Positions 18,099 through 27,837 are shown, numbered from the stretch's first letter. The stretch: DNA of 64,000 nucleotides from Ascidiaceihabitans sp039975415 (GCF_039975415.1 NZ_JBDWHD010000004.1), one strand, 5' to 3'. The notes: generated from the letters alone by a model not told the origin. Translations and numbers: made by a program.

Positions 18099-19745
18099 AT
18101 GCTGCGTGGTCTTGATATTTCAGACATGCTGATCATTGACCGGTTGGAACTTGCGTTTCAACCCGGTCTGAATGTGTTGACGGGTGAAACCGGTGCAGGC
18201 AAGTCTATCTTGTTGGATTCGTTGGGTTTTGTGCTTGGATGGCGTGGTCGTGCTGATCTGGTTCGCCAAGGTGCAGACCACGGTGAAGTGACAGCGTGGT
18301 TTGATTTGCCCGAAGGACATCCCGCGCACGGCGTGCTGGAAGAAGCCGGATTGCCTGGCGGCGACGAGCTGATCTTGCGGCGGATCAACACAGCTGACGG
18401 GCGCAAGACCGCTTGGGTCAACGACCGCCGTTGTTCGGGCGAAGTTTTGCGGGCCTTGTCCGAAACCTTGCTGGAATTGCACGGCCAGCACGATGATCGT
18501 GGCTTGCTGAACCCGCGCGGGCACCGGACCATTTTGGATGAATTCGCAGGGCTTGAGACGCAAAAATCCAAAGTGCGCAAAACATGGTCAACCATGGGCA
18601 AAGCACGCAAAACGCTGGCTGCCGCCGAAGACGCCATGCAAGCCATCCGCGACGAAGAAGAATTTTTGCGCCACGCCGTCGCCGAACTGGGCGCCTTGGC
18701 CCCTTTGCCCGGAGAAGAAGCTGATCTGGACACCAAACGGCGTATGATGCAGGGGGCGGAACGGATCCGCGAAGACATCGTGCGGGCGTATCAGACCTTG
18801 GGCCAAGACGGCGCAGAGGCGAGCATGGGCAATGCCATTCGCTGGCTGGACGGTGTGGCAGACAAAGCAGAAGGCCATCTGGAAGCCCCCATAGGCGCGT
18901 TGAACCGTGCCATGGTCGAACTGGACGAGGCCATGGAAGGCATTGTCGCGTGCATTGACACATTGTCTTTCAATCCTGCCGATCTTGAAGACACCGAAGA
19001 ACGTCTGTTTGCGATCCGCGCAATGGCCCGCAAGCATGATGTGCAGGCGGATGACCTTGCCGCATTGACAGACACCTTGACGAAAAAGCTGGCGGCGCTG
19101 GATGCCGGTGACGCCGATCTTGCCGATTTACGCATAGCCCTTCAGGATGCAGAAGCCGGTTATGCCCAAGCGGCGGATGCCCTCACGGCGATGCGTCAGA
19201 AACAAGGCGCAAAACTTGACAAGGCCGTCACATCGGAACTCGCCCCCCTTAAGATGGAACGCGCCGTTTTCACAACCGAGGTTACGGCTGAAACACCCGG
19301 TCCTGACGGTCAGGACGCTGTAGCGTTTTGTGTGGCCACGAACCCCGGTGCGCCGTCTGGTCCTTTGAACAAAATCGCATCGGGTGGTGAACTTAGCCGA
19401 TTTTTGCTGGCGTTGAAGGTCTGTTTGACGGGCGGTCAGGCCGGCCTCACGATGATTTTCGATGAGATCGACCGCGGCGTCGGTGGGGCAACGGCTGATG
19501 CTGTGGGGCGTCGCTTGGCCGCATTGGCAGAGGATGGGCAGGTTCTTGTGGTGACCCATTCGCCGCAGGTTGCAGCCCTTGGGGCACACCACTGGCGGGT
19601 AGAGAAATCCGTTGCCAAGGGCATGACCACAAGCCGGGTTGTGCCTTTGGATCAAGATGAACGTGTGGATGAAATTGCACGCATGCTTGCAGGCGACACC
19701 ATCACTGACGAAGCCCGTGGTGCTGCCAAAGCGCTGTTGGGGTAA
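18099..19745 (+). CDS. recN: DNA repair protein RecN
   Basis: RecN is an SMC-like ATPase that holds broken DNA ends for recombinational repair. The 548-aa protein has Walker A GETGAGKS (residues 29-36), the ELHGQHDDRGLLN motif, a central coiled-coil section rich in Ala, Glu and Lys, the ABC signature SGGELSRFLLALK, and Walker B MIFDEIDRGVGG. This is the standard family length. The gene lies 36 bases after bamD, and a MITE-like element begins 18 bases after its stop. Confidence 0.96.
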   Translation: MLRGLDISDMLIIDRLELAFQPGLNVLTGETGAGKSILLDSLGFVLGWRGRADLVRQGADHGEVTAWFDLPEGHPAHGVLEEAGLPGGDELILRRINTADGRKTAWVNDRRCSGEVLRALSETLLELHGQHDDRGLLNPRGHRTILDEFAGLETQKSKVRKTWSTMGKARKTLAAAEDAMQAIRDEEEFLRHAVAELGALAPLPGEEADLDTKRRMMQGAERIREDIVRAYQTLGQDGAEASMGNAIRWLDGVADKAEGHLEAPIGALNRAMVELDEAMEGIVACIDTLSFNPADLEDTEERLFAIRAMARKHDVQADDLAALTDTLTKKLAALDAGDADLADLRIALQDAEAGYAQAADALTAMRQKQGAKLDKAVTSELAPLKMERAVFTTEVTAETPGPDGQDAVAFCVATNPGAPSGPLNKIASGGELSRFLLALKVCLTGGQAGLTMIFDEIDRGVGGATADAVGRRLAALAEDGQVLVVTHSPQVAALGAHHWRVEKSVAKGMTTSRVVPLDQDERVDEIARMLAGDTITDEARGAAKALLG

Positions 19746-19763
19746 CACGCTGAAACAACTGCG

Positions 19764-19928
19764 CTTAGGCTCAGGACCCATTAATCCTGAGGCGCTGGCG
19801 TCAAAATCGCTTCATCTCAGCGGCTCAGACCGCTTGTAAATAGAACCACTATTCCTGCGAACCTGCTCCTCGCCAATCAGTAAATCCATCAAACCAACGC
19901 TGCAGGATTAATGGGGCCTGAGCCTAAG
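19764..19928 (+). mobile_element. MITE-like element with 26-base terminal inverted repeats
   Basis: The left end (19764-19789, beginning CTTAGGCTCAGG) and the right end (19903-19928, ending CCTGAGCCTAAG) are inverted copies with one mismatch in 26 bases. The 165-base element has no open frame of useful size. The left end also contains a smaller palindrome CTCAGGA...TCCTGAG (19770-19791). TA occurs at the outer edge of both ends, but no clear target duplication was found. This fits a non-autonomous element mobilised by a transposase elsewhere. Its location between recN and the ClC gene suggests harmless intergenic insertion. Confidence 0.7.
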
Positions 19929-20017
19929 GGGCGTATGTTTGGGGTCAAATGTACCGCGCACCTCTTTTCGTGGCTTCTGTATTGCCCTAGACAGTTGAAA
20001 AGGGCGAACGACGACCA

Positions 20018-21706
20018 ATGCCAAAGGCGCTTACCAATCTACTGCGGGCCACAGGGCAAGAAGCAGCGACAGCGTTTCGGCGCATTTGGACAGCTTTGCG
20101 TGCGCAGGGGCCAAGTCAGGTACAGTTTTGGTTTATCGCTTTGGCTGTTGGCATCGCATCAGGTTTTACTGCGCTGTTTTTCCGTAAAGGTATCGAAGCC
20201 TTACAAGCGTTTTTATACGGCACCGATGACATTCAGTTCCTTCATTCCTTTGCGCAATCGCTTGCGTGGTATTGGGTCTTGGTCATTCCTATCGTGGGTG
20301 GTTTGGTCGTTGGGCTGATCTTGCACAAGTTTACGCCGGACGGGCGTGTGCGCAGCGTGGCGGATGTGATCGAAGGGGCGGCGATGCGCGAAGGTCGCGT
20401 CGAAACACGCGCGGGTATTGCGTCAGCGGTGGCGTCTTTCATCACCCTGTCCTCTGGCGGCTCTTCGGGGCGCGAGGGGCCGGTGGTGCATTTGGCTGGG
20501 GTCATTGCCACCAAAGTCAGCCGCTATATCAACGCGGATGGCATTACGGGGCGCGATTTGTTGGGCTGTGCTGTGGCCGCCGCAGTGTCCGCCAGTTTTA
20601 ACGCGCCTATCGCAGGGGCGCTGTTCGCTTTGGAAGTCGTATTGCGCCATTTCGCAGTGCACGCTTTTGCACCCATCGTCATTGCAGCCGTCGCAGGCAC
20701 AGTGATCAACCGAATTGAATATGGGGGGGTTACAGAGTTTATGTTGCCGGCCCCCGAAGCCTTGCAATTCTATGTCGAACTGCCCGCATTCTTAATGCTT
20801 GGATTGGTTAGTGGATTGATCGCAGTTGTTTTGATGCGCTCGGTGTTCTGGGCGGAAGACATCGGCAATCTTGTGCAAGCCAAAACCGGGTTGCCACGTT
20901 GGCTGCGCCCTGCCGTGGCGGGGGCCATGCTGGGCGGCATCGCAATCTTCTACCCGCATATCATCGGTGTTGGCTATGAAACCACATCGCTTGCGTTGAC
21001 GGGGCAGTTGGATCTGTTGGTGGTCATCGGCTTTGTTGCCATCAAGGTGGTCGCGGTCGCCATCACCATGGCTGGCCGCATGGGTGGGGGGGTGTTTTCG
21101 CCGTCGCTGATGATTGGTGCGATGTCCGGATTGGCCTTTGGCCTGATCGCAACAGCCGTTTTTCCAGAAGTGTCCGGCACAGTTACACTTTATGCATTGG
21201 CTGGAATGGGTGCCGTGGCGGCTGCGGTGCTTGGGGCGCCGATATCCACAACCTTGATTGTGTTCGAATTGACCGGAGACTGGCAGACAGGGCTTGCCGT
21301 GATGGTGGCTGTGTCCATGTCGACGGCGTTGGCGTCCCGTATTGTGGATCGCAGTTTCTTTTTGACGCAATTGGAACGGCGCGATGTGCATTTGGCCGCT
21401 GGGCCACAGGCTTACCTGTTGTCAATGTTTCGCGTGGCCACAGTGATGCGTGACATGGAGGATCCCCGTGCGGCGGACGAGCAAGCCTGCTGGGAAATGA
21501 TCGGCGACGGCATATATGTGGACGGGAACGCGACGCTTGAGGTGGCGATGCCTATGTTTGACCTTTCTTCAGTGCCCTTCATTCCTGTCGTTACCCTCAG
21601 CGGCGAAAACAGCCCACCTGAGCTGTGGGGCGCGTTGTTTCATGTGGATGCATTAAAGGCCTACAATCGCGCCTTGGCGGCCACAGCCGCAGAAGAACAT
21701 TCTTAA
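20018..21706 (+). CDS. ClC-family chloride channel or Cl-/H+ antiporter
   Basis: A 562-aa integral membrane protein with the ClC signature GSSGREGPVVH, in which the Glu of GREGP corresponds to the gating glutamate. Further ClC-like segments are SASFNAPIAGALFALE and MGGGVFSPSLMIG. About ten to twelve hydrophobic segments occupy residues 35-450, preceded by a 35-residue cytoplasmic tail. The last 110 residues are soluble and may contain a reduced or divergent CBS-like region. Whether it is a channel or an exchanger cannot be decided here. It likely has its own promoter beyond the MITE-like element. Confidence 0.9.
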   Translation: MPKALTNLLRATGQEAATAFRRIWTALRAQGPSQVQFWFIALAVGIASGFTALFFRKGIEALQAFLYGTDDIQFLHSFAQSLAWYWVLVIPIVGGLVVGLILHKFTPDGRVRSVADVIEGAAMREGRVETRAGIASAVASFITLSSGGSSGREGPVVHLAGVIATKVSRYINADGITGRDLLGCAVAAAVSASFNAPIAGALFALEVVLRHFAVHAFAPIVIAAVAGTVINRIEYGGVTEFMLPAPEALQFYVELPAFLMLGLVSGLIAVVLMRSVFWAEDIGNLVQAKTGLPRWLRPAVAGAMLGGIAIFYPHIIGVGYETTSLALTGQLDLLVVIGFVAIKVVAVAITMAGRMGGGVFSPSLMIGAMSGLAFGLIATAVFPEVSGTVTLYALAGMGAVAAAVLGAPISTTLIVFELTGDWQTGLAVMVAVSMSTALASRIVDRSFFLTQLERRDVHLAAGPQAYLLSMFRVATVMRDMEDPRAADEQACWEMIGDGIYVDGNATLEVAMPMFDLSSVPFIPVVTLSGENSPPELWGALFHVDALKAYNRALAATAAEEHS

Positions 21707-21737
21707 GCAACCAATCCTGACCATAGCGCAGAACTGT

Positions 21738-21764
21738 TTCGGATCGCTTTCGGAGCGACCCGAA
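21738..21764. terminator. Candidate bidirectional terminator hairpin
   Basis: TTCGG and TCGCT pair with AGCGA and CCGAA across a 5-base loop, with one A-C mismatch. The hairpin sits between the convergent ClC and DUF427 genes, 31 bases after the ClC stop. No T run follows on either side, so this is a structural guess. Confidence 0.35.
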
Positions 21765-21836
21765 GATGATGTATTTGATGATGGGGCGGGTCTTGATCAT
21801 GGATCATCCACACGATCCGGTATGAATTGAAAACCC

Positions 21837-22181
21837 TTAGAGCTCTTCGACTGTGATGCCGTCGCCAGTGTAAAACGCCAAATGGCCTTCGATACGTGAT
21901 ACGCTTTCAAGCGGTGCCTCGTAACTCCAGACGGCGTTTTCCAGCGTGGTCGATTTTGTCACCACCGAATAGTAAGTGGCGTCGCCTTTATGGGGACAGT
22001 GGGTGGATTTGTCGGTTTTGTCCAGAAACGCCATGGCGATGTCTTCACGTGGAAAATAGATGACGGGTGGATAGTCCCCTTCGGTCAGTTCCAGCGCCGC
22101 ACGGCTCTCGCCCAAAACAGCGCCGCCTGCGCGTACAGTCCATACGCCTGCTGCATTGCGCACTTTGATGTGGTCAGCCAT
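21837..22181 (-). CDS. DUF427 family protein
   Basis: A 114-aa protein with the DUF427 pattern: VRAGGAVLGESRAALEL, then YPPVIYFPREDIAM, then THCPHKGDATYYSV, ending HLAFYTGDGITVEEL. The fold is a small beta-rich domain whose biochemical role is not established. It is the last gene of the minus-strand run that starts with the J-domain gene, separated from the M24 peptidase by 80 bases. Confidence 0.88.
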   Translation of the reverse strand: MADHIKVRNAAGVWTVRAGGAVLGESRAALELTEGDYPPVIYFPREDIAMAFLDKTDKSTHCPHKGDATYYSVVTKSTTLENAVWSYEAPLESVSRIEGHLAFYTGDGITVEEL

Positions 22182-22261
22182 GATGTCTCCTTCCTATACG
22201 TCTTTCCCCTGAAAGCGTGAAAAAGCCGTTTATCAGAAGCCGAAGCTTCACGCCAGACTTG

Positions 22262-24052
22262 TCACAAAGCGCACGTTGCGTCACGCAGCCAAGATGCCGT
22301 TTCAGGGGACAAGCGCGGCGAGATTTTCTCAAAAGTTTCAGCATGATAAGCGTTCAGCCAGTCACGCGCCCCTGAATCCAACATTTCCGGCACGATCAGC
22401 CTGCGGTCAATGGGGGCAAACGTCAAAGTCCTCCAATTCAACATCGCACGATGTGCATCGCCGCCAGGCAAATCGGTGGCATTTTCCACAACGATCAGGT
22501 TTTCAATCCGGATACCAAAAGCGCCCTCGCGGTAATAGCCGGGCTCGTTGGACAGGATCATGCCGGGCTGCAACGGCACTGTGCTGACGCGGCTTAGACG
22601 CTGAGGGCCTTCATGAACACTAAGATACGCACCCACGCCATGGCCCAATCCATGGTCAAAATCCTGTCCTGCCATCCAAAGCGGCAAACGCCCGATGGCT
22701 TCGATGTCGCGGCCTGCCAAACCTTCGGGCCAGCGCAAACGGCTCATGGCGATCATACCAGCCAGAACACGCGTAAAGGCCTGCCGTGCTTCCAGTGCAG
22801 GGGTGCCAATGGCGATGGTGCGGGTGATGTCGGTCGTGCCGTCCAGATATTGACCGCCGCTGTCCAACACAATCAGATGACCGTCTTCAAGCCGGCTGTC
22901 GGTGTCTTCGGTCACACGGTAATGCATGATTGCGCCGTTGGGGCCTGTGCCTGCGATGGTCTCGAAGCTGATGTCCTGCAGGGCGTTGTCGCGGCGGCGG
23001 TTGGCCTCCAGTTGGCTGACAACTTGCGTTTCGCTCAATGTTCCGGGGGGGTGGGCATCAAGCCACGCCAAAAGTTCAACAACAGCTGCACCATCGCGCA
23101 AATGTGCCTCGGCGCTGCCTGCGATCTCGGCTGGGTTCTTGCACGCTTTGGGAAGGGCGCATGGATCATCGCCCCACACAGCCAAGGTGCCGACCACATC
23201 GGCAACACAAACCGGAACGGATGTTTTATCAAGACGAACGGCGCCTGTTAATCCGGCCAAGCGATCCAGAAAGTCATTTGGAGCATGAACTGTGACGTTT
23301 GGCCCCAGATGATCCATGACATCATTCAGTTTTGCCGCATCCATGAACAAATCGACCCGGGCATCCGCGTGCAGGATTGCAAAGCCCTGTGCGATCGGAT
23401 TGCGGGGAATATCAGCGCCGCGGATATTAAGCAGCCAACAAATGGAATCCGGCAACGTGATGACAGCGCTGGATTGACCAGCCTGTTGCAGCGTGTCCGC
23501 CAAACGCACACATTTGTCGTGATGGGCTTCTCCCGCGAACTCAAGCGGATGGGGTTTGACAGGTTCCATGGCAGGGGCCGGCTGATCTTCCCAGATCGCA
23601 TCGACCAGATTTTCCACCTGAACCAATGTGATGCCTTTGTCCGACAAAACTGCGCGCGTTTGTTCCACCTGGGCGACGGTGTGCAGCCAGGGATCAAATC
23701 CGACTTTGCCGCCGTCTGGCAGCTGTTCAATCAACCATGCGCCCATCGACACTTCGGGCCACGGAACAGGGGTAAAAACATCTGCAACCTGCGCTTTGAC
23801 TTGGGTGCGGTAACGCCCGTCGATAAAGACGCCAGCCTTGCTTTGCAAAGCCACACAAAACCCGGCTGATCCTGTAAATCCCGTAAGCCACGACAAACGT
23901 TCGTCGCGGGCTGAGACATATTCGCCCTGATGGGCGTCGGCGCGTGGGATCAAAAAGCCGTCGATGCCCAATGTTGTTATCAGATCGCGCAACTTCGCCA
24001 GTCTGGGGGGGCCTTGCTCGGGCCTTGCTGTCACCTCAAACGATTGAAACAT
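22262..24052 (-). CDS. M24 family aminopeptidase P-like (Xaa-Pro) peptidase
   Basis: Aminopeptidase P releases the N-terminal residue before proline. The 596-aa protein has two creatinase-like N-terminal domains (to about residue 310) and the pita-bread catalytic domain. Dimetal ligands are visible in VLDSGGQYLDGTTDITR (Asp residues), GLGHGVGAYLSVHEGP (His), LSNEPGYY (Glu) and GIRIENL (Glu). The length of about 600 residues matches the long, three-domain type. A hairpin terminator after cobT lies just upstream, so it probably has its own promoter. Confidence 0.93.
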   Translation of the reverse strand: MFQSFEVTARPEQGPPRLAKLRDLITTLGIDGFLIPRADAHQGEYVSARDERLSWLTGFTGSAGFCVALQSKAGVFIDGRYRTQVKAQVADVFTPVPWPEVSMGAWLIEQLPDGGKVGFDPWLHTVAQVEQTRAVLSDKGITLVQVENLVDAIWEDQPAPAMEPVKPHPLEFAGEAHHDKCVRLADTLQQAGQSSAVITLPDSICWLLNIRGADIPRNPIAQGFAILHADARVDLFMDAAKLNDVMDHLGPNVTVHAPNDFLDRLAGLTGAVRLDKTSVPVCVADVVGTLAVWGDDPCALPKACKNPAEIAGSAEAHLRDGAAVVELLAWLDAHPPGTLSETQVVSQLEANRRRDNALQDISFETIAGTGPNGAIMHYRVTEDTDSRLEDGHLIVLDSGGQYLDGTTDITRTIAIGTPALEARQAFTRVLAGMIAMSRLRWPEGLAGRDIEAIGRLPLWMAGQDFDHGLGHGVGAYLSVHEGPQRLSRVSTVPLQPGMILSNEPGYYREGAFGIRIENLIVVENATDLPGGDAHRAMLNWRTLTFAPIDRRLIVPEMLDSGARDWLNAYHAETFEKISPRLSPETASWLRDATCAL

Positions 24053-24076
24053 GCTACAGATCCCTTTTCATCTCGC

Positions 24077-24099
24077 AAAATAAACCTCCCCCGGAGGGG
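24077..24099 (-). terminator. Candidate rho-independent terminator of the cobT transcript
   Basis: Read on the minus strand, CCTCC, loop GGG, GGAGG is followed by TTTATTTT. The structure starts nine bases after the cobT stop and would separate cobT from the M24 peptidase gene. Confidence 0.5.
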
Positions 24100-24108
24100 C
24101 CCGTTCTA

Positions 24109-25986
24109 TCAGCCTACACGACGCATGCCCATGACACGCGCACGTGCACGAGGATCACTATCGAACAAGGCCGCCAGTTGCTCTGTCATGGCACCAGCCA
24201 GCTGGTCCACATCTGTGATCGTCACAGCACGATCGTAATACCGTGTCACGTCATGGCCAATGCCGATCGCCAGCAACTCAACCGCTCGGCGTTTTTCAAC
24301 CATCGCAATGACGTCACGCAGGTGTTTTTCCAAATAGTTGGCAGGGTTCACGGACAATGTGCTGTCATCCACAGGGGCGCCATCCGAAATCACCATCAGG
24401 ATTTTACGGGCTTCGGGGCGGGCAGCCATGCGGCGGTGCGCCCATTCAAGTGCTTCACCGTCAATGTTTTCTTTCAGCAGACCTTCTTTCATCATCAATC
24501 CAAGGTTTGGACGCGCACGACGCCATGGGGCATCGGCGGATTTGTAGATGATGTGGCGCAGGTCGTTCAATCGGCCCGGCTGTTGGGGGCGACCATCATT
24601 CAGCCATGCTTCACGTGCTTGGCCACCTTTCCAGGCGCGTGTCGTAAATCCAAGGATTTCGACCTTGACGTTGCAGCGTTCCAGCGTGCGGGCCAGAACG
24701 TCCGCGCAAATGGCCGCGATAGAAATCGGGCGGCCACGCATGGACCCCGAGTTATCAAGCAACAGCGTGACGCAAGTGTCGCGGAATTCGGTGTCTTTTT
24801 CGACTTTGAACGACAATGGGGTGGTCGGGTTGGCAACCACACGCGCCAAACGGCCTGCGTCCAATGTGCCTTCCTCAAGGTCAAATTCCCACGACCGGTT
24901 CTGTTGCGCCTGAAGCCGGCGTTGCAGCTTGTTCGCAAGACGCGACACAGCGCCTTTCAGTGGCTCAAGCTGCTGGTCCAGATAGGCCCGCAGGCGTTCC
25001 AGCTCGACCGGTTCCGCCAGATCTTCGGCGCGAATTTCTTCGTCGTGGTCCGCAAGATAAACAAGATAATCGGGATCAGCATCAGAAAACGGTTGCGGGG
25101 CAGGGGGTTCCAAAGGCGCTTCGCCGTCCGGCATTTCTGCCTCTTCGCCAAGCTCCTGATCGGCCATTTCGTCCATGGAGACTTCGGCCTGCGACGCGTC
25201 TTGCTGTTCGTCCTGCGACTGCTCGGGCGTGCCTTCGCTTTCTTCGTTGTCCTGATCGTCCTGACCCGTGCTATCGGGTTCTTGTTCCTCTTCGCCGCCA
25301 TCTTCGGCTTCGTCTTGTTGGTCATCGTCGATCTGGTCGGGGTCATCGCCCAACTGGTCGCCATACCCTAAATCTTTGATGATCTGCCGCGCAAACTTTG
25401 AAAAGGATGCCTGATCGTCAAGGATGCCCTCAAGATTGTCCAAGGTGCCGCCTGCTTGCTGTTCGATGAACGGCTGCCACAACTCCATCACGTTTTGCGC
25501 ACCAGACGGTAAATCGCGGCCCGTTGCCATGTGGCGGATCAGATAGCCAGCCGCCACAGACAGCGGCGCATCTGACGCCTGTTTGACCTGATCGTAGCCC
25601 TTGCGCATGGCCTCATGGCCGATTTTGGCATCGATGTTGCCGGCTGTTCCGGGCATGTCGCGTGCACCAACAGCCTCGCAACGGGCGGTTTCCATCGCCT
25701 CGTATAATTCCCGTGCCATTTCACCTTGGGGGGCATAACGGGCGTGGGTCTGGCCATTGTGATAGCGGCGGTTCAGGGCCAGCGCATCTGCTGTGCCGCG
25801 CGCCAACAAAACCTCGTCACGCGTCATGCGGCGGCTAACCTGCGGCAAACGCATCGCGTCGCCGGACAAACCAGCCGGATCGACCGAATAGCTGACATTC
25901 AACTCCGGATCGTTGGCCATGACTTTTGTGGCCTCGGAAAGAGCCTTTTTGAACGCGTCGGCTGGGTTGTCTGATGGATTGCTCAT
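24109..25986 (-). CDS. cobT: Aerobic cobaltochelatase subunit CobT
   Basis: CobT forms, with CobS, the AAA+ chaperone part of the CobNST complex that inserts cobalt into hydrogenobyrinic acid diamide during cobalamin synthesis. The 625-aa protein has an N-terminal helical domain, a very acidic central region (about residues 200-300) and a C-terminal von Willebrand A domain with the MIDAS motif LLLDNSGSMRG. Its start overlaps the racemase-like stop by ATGA (25983-25986). cobS lies just beyond that gene, so all three share a transcript. cobN is not in this window. Confidence 0.95.
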   Translation of the reverse strand: MSNPSDNPADAFKKALSEATKVMANDPELNVSYSVDPAGLSGDAMRLPQVSRRMTRDEVLLARGTADALALNRRYHNGQTHARYAPQGEMARELYEAMETARCEAVGARDMPGTAGNIDAKIGHEAMRKGYDQVKQASDAPLSVAAGYLIRHMATGRDLPSGAQNVMELWQPFIEQQAGGTLDNLEGILDDQASFSKFARQIIKDLGYGDQLGDDPDQIDDDQQDEAEDGGEEEQEPDSTGQDDQDNEESEGTPEQSQDEQQDASQAEVSMDEMADQELGEEAEMPDGEAPLEPPAPQPFSDADPDYLVYLADHDEEIRAEDLAEPVELERLRAYLDQQLEPLKGAVSRLANKLQRRLQAQQNRSWEFDLEEGTLDAGRLARVVANPTTPLSFKVEKDTEFRDTCVTLLLDNSGSMRGRPISIAAICADVLARTLERCNVKVEILGFTTRAWKGGQAREAWLNDGRPQQPGRLNDLRHIIYKSADAPWRRARPNLGLMMKEGLLKENIDGEALEWAHRRMAARPEARKILMVISDGAPVDDSTLSVNPANYLEKHLRDVIAMVEKRRAVELLAIGIGHDVTRYYDRAVTITDVDQLAGAMTEQLAALFDSDPRARARVMGMRRVG

Positions 25987-26684
25987 ACGGATACGCCTGT
26001 TGAATGATCGGCCAAATTGGCCTTGCCGGTTGCGAGATCGACCAGAAGGGATACGTGCACGTCTAATGCGTCGATCACTTTATAGCCTGTGTCGCGCCCG
26101 TCAAATGCGAGGTTCAAATCGGTGCCCGCCAACACAACCGCGTCAGCGCCCGCGTCAATCAGACTTTGACCTTGGTCGAAGAATGCGCTGCGCTGTGCGT
26201 CGGTGCAAACACTTGAAAGGGCCATATCGAGATACATTTGCCCGCTCGCATCAATGTCGGTGGGCGCGATTGCCTTGGTCTTGGTCAATTGCCCATAAAG
26301 TTTCGTTCGCATCACAACTGCAGTTCCCAAAAGACCAACGATTTCAATGCCTTGTTCCGCAAATGCAGCATCAAGTGGGGCGACGCCACTGACCAAAGGC
26401 AACGGGGAAGCGGCCACAGTTTCATCAAAGCAAAAATGCCCACCCAAGGACGTGATAACCGCGCAATCGGCACCGGCGGCTTTCAAGCGGTCAATAAGTC
26501 CGGCGTAAACCTGAGCTTGTGCCGCGCGATCATCCGCGAGGTTGTTTTTGACCAGCACATTGGCATCCGCATTGACCATTGTCAGTTCAAGCGGAACACC
26601 AGCCAACCGCATCGCTGCGGTCAGCTGTTGATAATAGACTACTGTAGATGCCGGACCAATGCCGCCGATCAAGCCGAGGTGCAT
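25983..26684 (-). CDS. Aspartate/glutamate racemase-family protein lacking the usual cysteine pair
   Basis: A 233-aa protein with the family N-terminus LGLIGGIGPASTVVYY and the two-domain Asp/Glu/hydantoin racemase layout. Where active racemases carry a Cys in a PCNT-like motif, this protein reads VITSLGGH. Where they carry the second Cys in GCTEL, it reads AGTDL. So the normal two-cysteine racemisation is unlikely, although nearby cysteines (GADC, HFC) exist. It is inserted between cobS (20 bases upstream) and cobT (ATGA overlap). The substrate is unknown, and a link to cobalamin synthesis is only inferred from position. Confidence 0.78.
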   Translation of the reverse strand: MHLGLIGGIGPASTVVYYQQLTAAMRLAGVPLELTMVNADANVLVKNNLADDRAAQAQVYAGLIDRLKAAGADCAVITSLGGHFCFDETVAASPLPLVSGVAPLDAAFAEQGIEIVGLLGTAVVMRTKLYGQLTKTKAIAPTDIDASGQMYLDMALSSVCTDAQRSAFFDQGQSLIDAGADAVVLAGTDLNLAFDGRDTGYKVIDALDVHVSLLVDLATGKANLADHSTGVSV

Positions 26685-26704
26685 GATGCCTCCCTTGGCT
26701 GTGG

Positions 26705-27691
26705 TTAACCCAAGCTCACTGATGCCGCGCTTTCGGGCAGCTCTTCATCGAACAAGCGCTGATAGAACTCGGCAACCGTCTGGCGCTCAAGCTCGTCGCA
26801 TTTGTTCAGGAAGGACAGGCGGAACGCGTAGCCTACATCGTGGAAAATCTGCGCGTTTTCGGCCCATGCGATGACGGTTCGCGGCGACATCACCGTGGAC
26901 AAATCACCGTTCATAAAGGCTGTGCGTGTCAAGTCGGCTACGGTCACCATCTGCTTGACGATCTTGCGGCCGCTTTCCGTGTTGTAATGTGGCGCTTTGC
27001 CCAAAACGATGGCGGTTTCGGCGTCAATTGACAGATAGTTCAGTGTAGACACCAAAGACCAACGGTCCATTTGGCCTTGGTTGATTTGCTGCGTGCCGTG
27101 GTAAAGACCCGTGGTGTCACCCAAACCGACAGTGTTTGCCGTCGCAAAGATGCGGAAATAGGGGTGGGGTTCGATCACCTGGTTCTGGTCAAGCAGCGTC
27201 AGCTTACCGTCTTTTTCCAAAACCCGCTGGATCACAAACATGACGTCCGCGCGGCCTGCGTCGTATTCGTCAAACACAATCGCAGTTGGATTGCGCAGCG
27301 CCCAAGGCAGAATACCTTCTTGGAAATCAGTGACTTGCTTGCCGTCTTTCAGCTTGATGGCGTCTTTACCGATCAGGTCGATCCGGGAAATGTGGCTGTC
27401 GAGGTTCACACGTACAGCAGGCCAGTTCAAACGGGACGCCACCTGTTCGATGTGCGTGGATTTGCCTGTGCCGTGATAGCCTTGGATCATCACACGACGA
27501 TTGTTGTTGAAGCCTGCAAGGATCGCCATCGTTGTGTCGGGATCAAACTTGTAGGTGCTGTCAAATTCCGGCACCCGCTCTGTGCGGTCCGCAAAGCCTT
27601 TAACAACCATATCTGTATCAATACCAAAGACGTCGCGAACGGAAATCTCTTGAGTTGGTTTTGCATTGATGTCCATTGCACCATCCGCCAT
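26705..27691 (-). CDS. cobS: Aerobic cobaltochelatase subunit CobS
   Basis: CobS is the AAA+ ATPase subunit of the aerobic cobaltochelatase. The 328-aa protein shows Walker A GYHGTGKST, Walker B AIVFDEYDAG, the sensor stretch FRIFATANTVGLGD and the MSPRTVIAWAENA region, with normal length. The ATG at 27691 is preceded by AAAGGA on the minus strand; an internal ATG five codons on is possible. It heads the cobS-racemase-cobT cluster. Confidence 0.96.
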   Translation of the reverse strand: MADGAMDINAKPTQEISVRDVFGIDTDMVVKGFADRTERVPEFDSTYKFDPDTTMAILAGFNNNRRVMIQGYHGTGKSTHIEQVASRLNWPAVRVNLDSHISRIDLIGKDAIKLKDGKQVTDFQEGILPWALRNPTAIVFDEYDAGRADVMFVIQRVLEKDGKLTLLDQNQVIEPHPYFRIFATANTVGLGDTTGLYHGTQQINQGQMDRWSLVSTLNYLSIDAETAIVLGKAPHYNTESGRKIVKQMVTVADLTRTAFMNGDLSTVMSPRTVIAWAENAQIFHDVGYAFRLSFLNKCDELERQTVAEFYQRLFDEELPESAASVSLG

Positions 27692-27837
27692 CGCACGTCG
27701 TCCTTTTGTTGAATATGTCAGCTGAAAAAACTGTTCAGCACGTCGTGCAACATATCGCGCGAAAGGACAAGGGGAAGGGCCAATATCTGTCTACCGATGA
27801 CGCCAGTTGATGACGCAGCGTCAATTGCGGGTGCAGG

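Noticed and set aside
23944..25371. A 475-codon open frame antisense to cobT and part of the M24 peptidase gene
   Set aside because: It spans two real genes and their terminator and has no domain; the sense frames carry clear MIDAS and metal-binding motifs.
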